A stretch of DNA of 21,991 nucleotides from CAZKEW01 sp964580435 (GTDB lineage: Bacteria > Acidobacteriota > Aminicenantia > Aminicenantales > UBA8522), in NCBI GenBank assembly GCA_964580435.1, contig CAZOKP010000043.1, forward strand, positions 1-21,991, written 5' to 3'. Position 1 is the first letter of the stretch; each line of letters begins with the position of its first letter. Positions 14,603-21,615 of this stretch are shown in pieces. Made by a program: the position numbers and the translations under genes. The notes below the pieces were generated by a model that saw only the letters and a list, made by a program, of their open reading frames with translations, had not been told where the DNA came from and did no database searches.

Positions 14603-15622
14603 ATGCCAGAATTCAGACAAAATATGCTCACCAATGAATGGGTGATAATCTCTACTGAACGGGCGAAACGGCCGGAAGATTTCCAGAAGAAGGAAGCAGG
14701 AAGGCCGCCTTTGCCCGAGTTCAGCGCCTCATGCCCGTTTTGTCCCGGGAATGAAGCGCAAACGCCCCCGGCGACGTATCTCATAAAAAGAAACGGCAAG
14801 TGGGCGGTCCGGGTTGTCCCGAACAAATTCGCCGCGCTCCAGGCGGATATTCCTTTCCAGCCGAAACGAGTGGGCCGGTTTTTGAAAGCCACCGGATACG
14901 GCATTGCAGAGGTCATTATCGAAACGCCGCGGCACAACTTGACCTTGGCAACAATGGACAACGAATCGGTCGAAGATGTCGTCAAAGTCTATAAACTGCG
15001 GTATCTGAGTATCGCCAAAGAAAAGCAGATCTGCTTCATTAACATCTTCCGGAACCATGGGGTTCGCGCCGGAACGTCATTGGAGCATCCGCATTCCCAG
15101 TTGATCGCCATGCCGGTCATTCCTCCGCATGTTCGGAATCCGATTGAGCAGGCGGTCCGATACTACGATACGCACGGCCAATGCATTTATTGCGATATGC
15201 TCGCTGAAGAGATCCGGCGGCAAGAGCGGGTGATTGCCGAAACGGATTATTTCATAGCCTATGCACCGTATGCTTCCCGGACGCCGTTCGAAGTCCGCAT
15301 CATGCCGAAAAAGCATCAGGCCTCGTTTGCGGACATCGGGAGCAGGGAAGTCTCTGACTTGGCCGGTTTTTTAAAAAACATACTGGGCCGGATTCATAAG
15401 GGATTGAACGACCCCGATTATAACTTCATCATCCGGTCGGCGCCAGTCGGGGACGAAAACGCAAGATATTTCCACTGGTACATGCTGATCATCCCGAGAC
15501 TGACCACTCAGGCCGGGTTTGAAATCGGGACGGGGATCTATATCAACATAACGTACCCGGAACACTGCGCCGAATTTCTCAGAAGCATACAAACCGGAGG
15601 ACACGAAGAGGCGCGCTCATGA
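14603..15622 (+). CDS. galT: Galactose-1-phosphate uridylyltransferase
   Basis: This HIT-superfamily enzyme of the Leloir pathway exchanges UMP between UDP-glucose and galactose-1-phosphate. It has 339 residues, normal for the family. The zinc ligands CPFC (Cys44, Cys47), His111 and His162 and the nucleophile His164 in EHPHSQ match the GalT order. A second Cys pair (GQCIYC, 194/197) fits the bacterial subgroup with an extra metal site. The C-terminal half has the paired HIT-like fold with 'FHWYMLIIPRL'. The ATG at 14603 follows AAAGGAAG by 6 nt. It overlaps the next gene as ATGA. Neither galK nor galE is in the window; nucleotide specificity (UDP versus ADP sugar) cannot be read from sequence. 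Confidence 0.88.
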   Translation: MPEFRQNMLTNEWVIISTERAKRPEDFQKKEAGRPPLPEFSASCPFCPGNEAQTPPATYLIKRNGKWAVRVVPNKFAALQADIPFQPKRVGRFLKATGYGIAEVIIETPRHNLTLATMDNESVEDVVKVYKLRYLSIAKEKQICFINIFRNHGVRAGTSLEHPHSQLIAMPVIPPHVRNPIEQAVRYYDTHGQCIYCDMLAEEIRRQERVIAETDYFIAYAPYASRTPFEVRIMPKKHQASFADIGSREVSDLAGFLKNILGRIHKGLNDPDYNFIIRSAPVGDENARYFHWYMLIIPRLTTQAGFEIGTGIYINITYPEHCAEFLRSIQTGGHEEARS

Positions 15623-16632
15623 AGAAGAACGCAAAAAGGCCCTTCGTTATGCCGGATGACCTGATGAATGTCGTCATGGGGTTCCGGCAGAGCAGGATCG
15701 TGCTTTCGGGTTTTGAGCTCGAGCTTTTCTCCGCTCTCGGCGACGAGCGGAAGACATCTGCAGAGGTTGCCCGAACACTGGGCCTCAATCCGAAGGGGAC
15801 GGACAGGTTGATGAATGCCCTGTGTGCGCTCGGACTTCTCCAGAAAAGCGGCGGTCTTTTCTCCAACACGTCCTTTTCGGCGCAATATCTCATCAAAGGA
15901 AAACAAAAATACCTTGCCGGCCTCGGACATGCGGCTGGCCTTTGGCATCGCTGGGGTACACTGACTCAAGCCGTCCGCCGAGGCGGAAGAGTTCTTGAGC
16001 ATCCAACAGAGGGCAAGGAAGAAGAAAAGAGGAGAATCGAAGGATTTATTGCGTCCATGCACCAGCGGGCGTCGGCCCAGGCTCGGCGGATCGTCCGAAT
16101 GATCAACCTGTCCGGCGTTAAAAGGACTCTCGACATCGGTGCCGGGTCGGGCGCGTTCTCGATGGAATTTGTAAGAGCAAAAAGCGATATCCGGGCCACT
16201 GTCTTCGATTTGCCGGAGGTCATCCCACTTACGCGAAAGTATGTGGCCAAGGCCGGACTTTCCCGTCGGTTCATGTTCATCGCCGGCGATTTCGGCCGCG
16301 ACGACTTCGGCTGGGGCTATGACCTCATTCTTCTATCCGCGATCATCCACATGAATTCCCTGCCGGACAACCTCAAGCTCTTCCGAAAGTGCGTCCGGGC
16401 TCTGGCCCCAGGCGGCAAGCTCGTCATCAGCGACTACATCATGAGCAACGACAGGACGAAACCGGCATACGGAGCCCTCTTCGCTCTGAATATGCTGGTG
16501 AACACAAAGGGTGGTGACACGTACACCGAACAGGAAATTCGCGCTTCCATGAAGGAGGCCGGCCTGACCAAGCTTTCGAGGAAAGGCAAGCCCTTTGATT
16601 CTTCGCTCATGATCGGGACGAAACCAGGATAG
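15619..16632 (+). CDS. SAM-dependent O-methyltransferase-like protein (hydroxyindole/acetylserotonin OMT fold)
   Basis: The 337-residue cytosolic protein has an N-terminal winged-helix dimerisation domain (about 12-90) and a class I methyltransferase domain. Motif I is LDIGAGSGAF (171-180), the adenosine-acid loop VFDLPE (195-200), AGDF (222-225) and APGGKLVISDYIM (263-275). The IIHMNS segment (His244) is where plant and bacterial O-methyltransferases have their catalytic His in an LHDW context; here the Asp and Trp are missing, so the base may be retained but the setting differs. It acts on a small hydroxylated compound; the substrate is unknown. Its ATG overlaps the galT stop (ATGA), indicating translational coupling. 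AGAGG lies 8-9 nt upstream. Confidence 0.85.
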   Translation: MKKNAKRPFVMPDDLMNVVMGFRQSRIVLSGFELELFSALGDERKTSAEVARTLGLNPKGTDRLMNALCALGLLQKSGGLFSNTSFSAQYLIKGKQKYLAGLGHAAGLWHRWGTLTQAVRRGGRVLEHPTEGKEEEKRRIEGFIASMHQRASAQARRIVRMINLSGVKRTLDIGAGSGAFSMEFVRAKSDIRATVFDLPEVIPLTRKYVAKAGLSRRFMFIAGDFGRDDFGWGYDLILLSAIIHMNSLPDNLKLFRKCVRALAPGGKLVISDYIMSNDRTKPAYGALFALNMLVNTKGGDTYTEQEIRASMKEAGLTKLSRKGKPFDSSLMIGTKPG

Positions 16633-16666
16633 AGAGGGGCCGGCCGAGCAGAAAATAAATCAGTCT

Positions 16667-17716
16667 TTACAGGAGCTCTCTATCCGCCATATTCAAGAGC
16701 TTCCCCGCTTTGAACGCCGCACTGTTTCCGATGACCATTGTGGCGATTGCTCTATCCGGATAAATCCGCATCTCGCCGTGATATCCGCCGCCTCCGCCCT
16801 CTTTATAGTAGTGCCGCCTCTCATCCAACGATCCGACGTGCCAGCCAAGCGTCATGGGCAGGAGGGCTCCGTCGTTGCTCTTCTGCTGCTCAAAGAACAT
16901 GGCCCTGGTCTTGCCCGTGAATAGGACAGAGGTTTCTCTGAGCTGGTCCTGGAGGAATGCTGCAAGCGCGCGGCCTGAAGCGACAATCCCGCCGTAGGCA
17001 GGGCCGTTCAGAAAGTGGTCCCTGATATGCAGCCATCGGCCCTCATAGGAACCGAAGTACCGGGAATCGAGAAAAAAGGATTTAAGGAGGTTCATGAGGG
17101 AATACTTTGGAATATAGCCTTTGGCATGACGGGACCGGGACGGGATCACAAAGTCCATGTCCGCTGGAGGAATTCCCAGCCGGGCGAAGATATTCCGGCG
17201 CACATAATCTTCAAAGGACGTCCCGCTCGCCTTCTCGATTACCCTGCCCAGCAGCCAGTAGGAAATATTGGAATAGTGATACTTATCGCCCGGGGGGAAA
17301 TTCAGCCGGCTGTTCCTCCTCAGCACGGCGGCAAGGGCGGCGCGTTCATCAAACGCCTCCTGCTCATCTGCCGGGTGCACCCATCTGAGAGGGAAAGGAT
17401 GAGGAATTCCGGATGTCTGGGACAGGAGGTGCCGTATAAGCACTGCGTTGCCGTATGGCATATCGGCAACGTACTTGAGGGCAGGGTCCTCCAGCCTCAC
17501 CTTTCCCTGCTCCACAAGCTGCAAGACCGCGGCGGCCGTAAAGGTCTTGGTCATGGAATAGAGCATCATTGTCGTGTCCAGTTCCATCTGCCGTCTTCCT
17601 GAAACGTCAGCCCATCCGCCGGCGTATTCCGTGAGGATCTTATGAGAGTCTACGGCAATATATTGGAGGCCCGGAGCATTCCCGCTCGCAATCACCTGAT
17701 CCAGTCTGTCGTTCAC
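16667..17716 (-). CDS. Serine hydrolase of the class C beta-lactamase/esterase family without signal peptide
   Basis: The 349-residue protein has the penicillin-binding-protein-like fold: SMTK (Ser54, Lys57) is the nucleophile motif, YSN (Tyr148-Asn150) the second and HG (His313-Gly314) the third. Family members act as esterases, D-aminopeptidases or beta-lactamases; this set of motifs cannot tell which. The start is GTG at 17716 with GGAGG 5 nt upstream. A TGA lies in frame 9 codons before it, so no signal peptide can be added, which is unusual beside exported neighbours. It follows the PIG-L gene by 72 nt on the same strand and ends 34 nt from the convergent methyltransferase gene. Confidence 0.87.
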   Translation of the reverse strand: MNDRLDQVIASGNAPGLQYIAVDSHKILTEYAGGWADVSGRRQMELDTTMMLYSMTKTFTAAAVLQLVEQGKVRLEDPALKYVADMPYGNAVLIRHLLSQTSGIPHPFPLRWVHPADEQEAFDERAALAAVLRRNSRLNFPPGDKYHYSNISYWLLGRVIEKASGTSFEDYVRRNIFARLGIPPADMDFVIPSRSRHAKGYIPKYSLMNLLKSFFLDSRYFGSYEGRWLHIRDHFLNGPAYGGIVASGRALAAFLQDQLRETSVLFTGKTRAMFFEQQKSNDGALLPMTLGWHVGSLDERRHYYKEGGGGGYHGEMRIYPDRAIATMVIGNSAAFKAGKLLNMADRELL

Positions 17717-17788
17717 TGTTTCCTCCGGCTGCCAAAGAATTCATGCGGGCCAAGGCAGCCACGAAAGGCAAGAGCAGAAGAGATTTGC

Positions 17789-18700
17789 TTAGTCAAAGAA
17801 GGGGAAAAGCTTTTTGATCTCCACTTTATCCGGGCGCCGGCCGTACTCACAGATCTCAAAGGCTTCGGCATATTGGATCTTGGCGCCACGCTCCCGGCCG
17901 TACCACACTCCGAGGCTCTCGCGGTATTTGTCGGCGATGTCGCGCTGCCGCTTGATGAACCTGGCCTTGACAGCGTCCCACCTTGCTTTTTGTTTCTCCG
18001 GATCAGTGGAGAGGAGGTCGGGAGAACCGCTGACGCCGCCTTCATAAAACTGCGAGACCATGCCGAGCATCACTCCCACTTTCTTGTCCATCATGGAATC
18101 GACCCCGACAGCAATGTCGGCCTGGAACGGGTACGGTTTCTCGAAGGGGTCCGAGAAATAAAGAAAAACGGGGTTGTTCTTGAGGACCGGCACGTCCGGA
18201 CAGAACATGGGCACCGTGACCATGTAGGCCGCATCCTGGACGAGAATGCTCGTGTAGCGATGGTCGGGGTGATAATCGTAGGGTCGATGCGTAATGACCA
18301 CATCGGCCTTCCATTCGCGGATCAATCTGGTGACGGTCTTACGGTTCTCGAGGGTCGGCATCAGCTCGCCGTCATGGTTGTCGAGAATTTCGAAAGCATA
18401 CCCGATGAGCTTGGCCCCGTGCTCGACCTCGGCTTTGCGCCTCAGCGCCAGCTCCGGCCCCGATTCCTTCCAGTGACCGATATCGCCGTTCGTCATGGAC
18501 ACGAATTTCACATGATACCCTTGGGCTGACCACAGCGCCGCCGTGCCGGACGCGCCTGATTCCGCATCATCCGGGTGCGCGCCAAAACAGATGATCCGCG
18601 GTTTCCCGTCTTCGGGCGATGGGGTCTGTGCCGAAGCGGGCCGGAGGCCGGCCGTTGCGAACGCAATCAGGATTCCAATAAGAAAGGACTTTTTTATCAT
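17789..18700 (-). CDS. Exported PIG-L family (LmbE-like) zinc deacetylase
   Basis: The 303-residue protein removes an N-acetyl group from an amino-sugar-containing substrate. It has a signal peptide (residues 1-24, ending ASAQ). The zinc site is AHPDD (His42, Asp44, Asp45) and HPDH (His144-His147), as in MshB/LmbE/GlcNAc-PI deacetylases. The C-terminal segment is longer than the minimal domain. The ATG at 18700 has GGAG about 7 nt upstream; an upstream Met (18748) would run through the repeat. It stands downstream of the GH9 gene (113-nt spacer filled by a repeat) and upstream of the serine hydrolase. Acting on GlcNAc residues released or exposed by GH9 is an attractive but untested idea. Confidence 0.87.
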   Translation of the reverse strand: MIKKSFLIGILIAFATAGLRPASAQTPSPEDGKPRIICFGAHPDDAESGASGTAALWSAQGYHVKFVSMTNGDIGHWKESGPELALRRKAEVEHGAKLIGYAFEILDNHDGELMPTLENRKTVTRLIREWKADVVITHRPYDYHPDHRYTSILVQDAAYMVTVPMFCPDVPVLKNNPVFLYFSDPFEKPYPFQADIAVGVDSMMDKKVGVMLGMVSQFYEGGVSGSPDLLSTDPEKQKARWDAVKARFIKRQRDIADKYRESLGVWYGRERGAKIQYAEAFEICEYGRRPDKVEIKKLFPFFD

Positions 18701-18716
18701 TTGTTTGCTCCAAAAA

Positions 18717-18800
18717 TTGGGGACACTATACTCAATTCCCGAAATCAAGTCTCACGCCCCTAATGAATAATTAGGAAATAGGTATTGCGTCCCCCTATTC
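18717..18800. repeat. Composite palindromic element, copy 3 (degenerate)
   Basis: GGGGACACTATAC (18719-18731) and GTATTGCGTCCCC (18782-18794) form the outer arms with mismatches; in copy 1 the arms are GGGGACACAATAC-like. Inside lies a perfect small stem, CCTAAT-GAATA-ATTAGG (18759-18775). The element fills most of the spacer between the GH9 stop and the PIG-L start. Confidence 0.7.
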
Positions 18801-18826
18801 TTCTCCGGTCCCTCTATTCTTCTCCG
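18789..18826. repeat. 19-bp tandem duplication spanning the GH9 stop codon and the repeat end
   Basis: GTCCCCCTATTCTTCTCCG (18789-18807) is directly followed by GTCCCTCTATTCTTCTCCG (18808-18826), with one mismatch in 19. The second unit holds the last codons and TAG stop of the GH9 gene, and the first unit is the right end of the palindromic element. Confidence 0.85.
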
Positions 18827-20661
18827 AGGGAGATGGCGTAAAGGTACCAGGCCGCATGAGGCAGCCACTGTTCGGTCCACCTCCAATCGTCGTCCTTGCC
18901 GGTCTGGGCGAAATGCAAATTGAAATCGATATCCTCTTCATCCTGGTATCCGGCCGTGATCCCGTTGCAGATGCCGCCCGGAGCGTTCGTGTATTCATAG
19001 GAATTAAAGAACATGTAGGCCGGATTGTTTCGTCCTTTATCCTGAAGCATGCAGCTGTCGTAGGGATTCAGACCCAGGATCCAGTTTAATTGATCCCGGG
19101 CAAAAACTTGGAGCCTGTTGTGAAAAACCCTATCCTGGATAAAATATCTCGAGGCTAATCTGGCCGCTCCAGCCATCGAGCCCAACCTGGCATTCTCTCC
19201 CTGCCACCAGGGGGCGGTCTCGGTGTCGTGGGGGAAGAAAAAGCTCGTCCGCCGGACACCGCTTTTGCTCTGGACGAGCTGCCGGCTGTAGCCGAACGGA
19301 TTGGCCGCTTCCTCGGTCACCCGGATTTCAAAATCCAATGATTTTTTCACGGTCTCAAGAACTCTCCTTTGCGTTTCCGCATCGGCAATTTCGTAATACT
19401 CTATCAGGCTCACCACGGGCAGGCCGGCATCTACGGGATGGAAGAACGGCCGGTCGACATCATCGGCCCGCCAATAATTTTTGTATGCCCCGCTCGTCGT
19501 CAGCCTAACCATCAGGTTCGAGGCCCTCTTGTCCGCAGCCGCCTTGTATGTGGGCTTCTTTGTCGCCCGGTAAAGCTCGGTCGCGGCGACCAAGGCGCAA
19601 TAATCATCGATGATGTTTTCCTTGCCGTTATTGGTAAAGAGCAGGTTGTTTTTTTCGAGGAACGCAAAGGCATCCTCAGCAACCTTCAGATAATCAAGAT
19701 TCGTAAAATCGCCGGAGACCTTGTAGGTCGAAGCCATGGCCAGCGCGGCGATGCACAGGCCAGCGCCCTCCCTGTAGGCGGCCTCGTAAGCCGCATCGCC
19801 GGGGATGTTTTCTTTGCCGTAGTCGCGGAATTTGTCTTTTGTCTCCGGGGTCAGGATGATATGCCGCTGCGCTTTGGGCGTGATCAGCCTGTCCTCGGGC
19901 TTTTTTTCAGGACCTCGGCCCGATACAGTGATATAGAAGGACCCGGCCGGGTTCTTGCTCCGGACCAGGTAATCGGCGCCGAACATAGCTTCATCCAGAA
20001 GCCGCCTCTTATATTGTCTGAAGTTCGGCTCATTCCTTCTGTCCAGCTCCTGGCAAGCCTTGAACAGGCTCCAGGCGGTGAGCGAAACTTGCTGGGGGCT
20101 GAAGTAGGTCGAGAAAGAAAGGTGGGAAAGGTGTTTCCCGTAATCTCCGGTGGCGTCAAACCAGCCGCCATGCATGTCGACCGTTCCCGGCTTTCCTTCA
20201 AAGGTTATGTTTCGGTCTGCCTTGTCCATCTGGCCGGAACACCTTTGGCCCTTAAAATAATAGATGACATCGGAAAGCGTGTTTCTCTCCAGGACATTCT
20301 TCTGGACCGAAATCGGATGGGACCGGACGACACCCCCCGCCGACGGACATTCGATGACATAGGTCCCTTCCTGCCCGACAGCGCTGAAATCGATGGTCCA
20401 GAAATACCAATCTTTCCATTTCTGGACGGGGCCGACAGACTTCGGGATTCCTTGAAGGATTTCTTTTCCCGTCGCCAGTTCCAGAACCTTGAACCCGGCA
20501 AAAGCATCGCCCTGGTGGCCCAGGATGACGGCATGTTTCGGCCCGGAGGCTTCATAGCCGACCTGGTTCGTCAGGATTTTGGCCCCTTGAGCGGACCCGG
20601 AACGGACCACAAAAAAACAAAAAAGAAGAGCCAGAAACAACGGATTTTTTTTTGCCTTCAT
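18814..20661 (-). CDS. Exported GH9 glycoside hydrolase with N-terminal Ig-like domain
   Basis: This 615-residue exported glycosidase of family GH9 acts by the inverting mechanism on beta-1,4-linked glycans. Its substrate could be cellulose/mixed glucan or glucosamine-containing, since both types occur in GH9. Domains: signal peptide (1-25), CelD_N-type Ig-like module (about 27-118, starting ILTNQVGYE) and the (alpha/alpha)6 barrel (about 125-610). Catalytic Asp169 and Asp173 lie in FDATGD, one residue longer than the classic DAGD. The general acid is Glu597 in TEQWLPH, where cellulases usually have ENW. HDTETAPWWQGE and WILGLNPYD are family motifs. The ATG at 20661 has GGAG about 8 nt upstream. 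It begins 17 nt after the VOC gene. The last codons lie in a tandem repeat. Confidence 0.88.
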   Translation of the reverse strand: MKAKKNPLFLALLFCFFVVRSGSAQGAKILTNQVGYEASGPKHAVILGHQGDAFAGFKVLELATGKEILQGIPKSVGPVQKWKDWYFWTIDFSAVGQEGTYVIECPSAGGVVRSHPISVQKNVLERNTLSDVIYYFKGQRCSGQMDKADRNITFEGKPGTVDMHGGWFDATGDYGKHLSHLSFSTYFSPQQVSLTAWSLFKACQELDRRNEPNFRQYKRRLLDEAMFGADYLVRSKNPAGSFYITVSGRGPEKKPEDRLITPKAQRHIILTPETKDKFRDYGKENIPGDAAYEAAYREGAGLCIAALAMASTYKVSGDFTNLDYLKVAEDAFAFLEKNNLLFTNNGKENIIDDYCALVAATELYRATKKPTYKAAADKRASNLMVRLTTSGAYKNYWRADDVDRPFFHPVDAGLPVVSLIEYYEIADAETQRRVLETVKKSLDFEIRVTEEAANPFGYSRQLVQSKSGVRRTSFFFPHDTETAPWWQGENARLGSMAGAARLASRYFIQDRVFHNRLQVFARDQLNWILGLNPYDSCMLQDKGRNNPAYMFFNSYEYTNAPGGICNGITAGYQDEEDIDFNLHFAQTGKDDDWRWTEQWLPHAAWYLYAISLGEE

Positions 20662-20678
20662 GTTTTTTCTCCGCCCTC

Positions 20679-21218
20679 TTACTCTTTTTCTGAAAAATTC
20701 TCCAGAAGCTCCAGAATGACTCCCAGTTTTGGGCCGCCGTCCAGATAACTATAACATCCGCCGGTATAATCGCCCCGCTGGATCAAGGGAATGCCGATCG
20801 CTTTTAAGCCGGCAATCCTCTTCTCCATGCCCTTGACCTCAAAAGCAATGTGATGCACCCCTTCCCCTTTGGTGTCCAGGAACTCCTGCCAGGTGCTGGG
20901 CCCGCCCACAGGCTCGATGAGCTCGATCACGGTATTGCCCACTTGGAAAAAAGCCAGTTTTGCCTGGGCTTTCGACGGCTTCCCGTGATATTCGGTGTGC
21001 GATTTTTCAACCGGATCGGTAAGTTCCCACTTGGGCACGTCCACGCCCAGCAATTCAGCATAAGCTCGAGACGATTTTTCGATATCTTTCACCACCACGC
21101 CGATCTGGATAATCACATCGCTCCCAAGGACATTATTCTTCAAGACATTCTCTTGAGCATAAAAATAACTGACGGTCAAGAAGCACACCAGAACTAAGAC
21201 AAGGCACTTCTTCCTCAT
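20679..21218 (-). CDS. Exported VOC (glyoxalase-like) family protein
   Basis: The 179-residue protein has a Sec signal peptide (1-21) and then two beta-alpha-beta-beta-beta units of the vicinal oxygen chelate fold. It resembles methylmalonyl-CoA epimerase and related lyases. Likely metal ligands are Gln38 (in IIQIGVVV, where most members have His), Glu99 or Glu102 (IELIEP), His123 (GVHHIAFEV) and Glu170 (VILELLE). VOC enzymes are mostly cytosolic, so export is unusual. The ATG at 21218 follows AAGGAGG (21231-21225) by 6 nt. It is the first gene after a strong promoter and is followed by GH9 after 17 nt. It may be an accessory to carbohydrate breakdown, but the chemistry is unknown. Confidence 0.85.
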   Translation of the reverse strand: MRKKCLVLVLVCFLTVSYFYAQENVLKNNVLGSDVIIQIGVVVKDIEKSSRAYAELLGVDVPKWELTDPVEKSHTEYHGKPSKAQAKLAFFQVGNTVIELIEPVGGPSTWQEFLDTKGEGVHHIAFEVKGMEKRIAGLKAIGIPLIQRGDYTGGCYSYLDGGPKLGVILELLENFSEKE

Positions 21219-21297
21219 GATGATCCTCCTTCCAAGGATTGAGCTGAGCTTTCGTGAACAGGCTTTCTCTTTTAAAAACCACAGGTTTGTCTTGAAG

Positions 21298-21327
21298 AGT
21301 ATATGACCCGGCGAAAAGCAATGTCAA
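21298..21327 (-). promoter_or_regulatory. Sigma-70 promoter for the VOC-GH9 operon
   Basis: On the minus strand TTGACA (21327-21322), an 18-nt spacer and TATACT (21303-21298). Transcription should begin near 21291, giving a leader of about 70 nt before the ATG at 21218. It is the best promoter in the window. Confidence 0.68.
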
Positions 21328-21378
21328 CACGGAAGTATTTCTAATTCCGCGATATTCCTATGCTGTTAGAAGGGGAGG

Positions 21379-21615
21379 ATGGCGTGGTTCGGGGGCCCCC
21401 CGCCGCCCCGCGCGTTTGATGCCCCGGTCTTTGGCTCTGGAAACATCATGATTGACCGCGAGGGCGCCGGGTACGCGGCCAAAGGGCTCTACCGGCCCAT
21501 GGTCTACTGCCTGATGATCTATCACCCCAAAAATGAGTTCTGCCTCGTCTGCCAGCAGGCCATCCAGCGCCTGATTGAATATTACAGCGGCCCTACTTCT
21601 GCAAAAGAACCGTAG
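21379..21615 (+). pseudogene. C-terminal remnant of an M64 (IgA-type) metallopeptidase
   Basis: The 78-residue frame contains 'EGAGYAAKGLYRP' followed by 'CLMIYH' and then 'FCLVCQQAIQRLIEYYSG'. This closely follows what I recall of the last 50 residues of M64/IgA peptidases (EGAGY-x-KG-x-YRP, then Cys, then FC-x-VC-x-AI). The zinc-binding HExxH part and the several hundred residues before it are absent. An in-frame TAG at 21367-21369 closes the frame upstream, so this is a decayed fragment. The N-terminal 30 residues are low-complexity (WFGGPPPPRAF) and probably not original. The frame ends 23 nt inside the convergent TRAP gene. The family call rests on memory of the motif and was not searched. 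The rest of the 21219-21592 spacer holds only the VOC promoter. Confidence 0.55.

Noticed and set aside
16633..16666. GGGGCCGGCC stretch between convergent genes as a terminator
   Set aside because: The stem is short, no T-run follows in either direction, and the spacer is only 34 nt.
17642..18529. 295-codon plus-strand frame antisense to PIG-L
   Set aside because: It spans the end of one real gene and most of another, with no motif of its own.
19369..20748. 459-codon open frame on the plus strand, antisense to GH9
   Set aside because: It lies wholly opposite a gene with clear catalytic motifs, has no domain character or good ribosome site, and reflects codon bias of the real gene.
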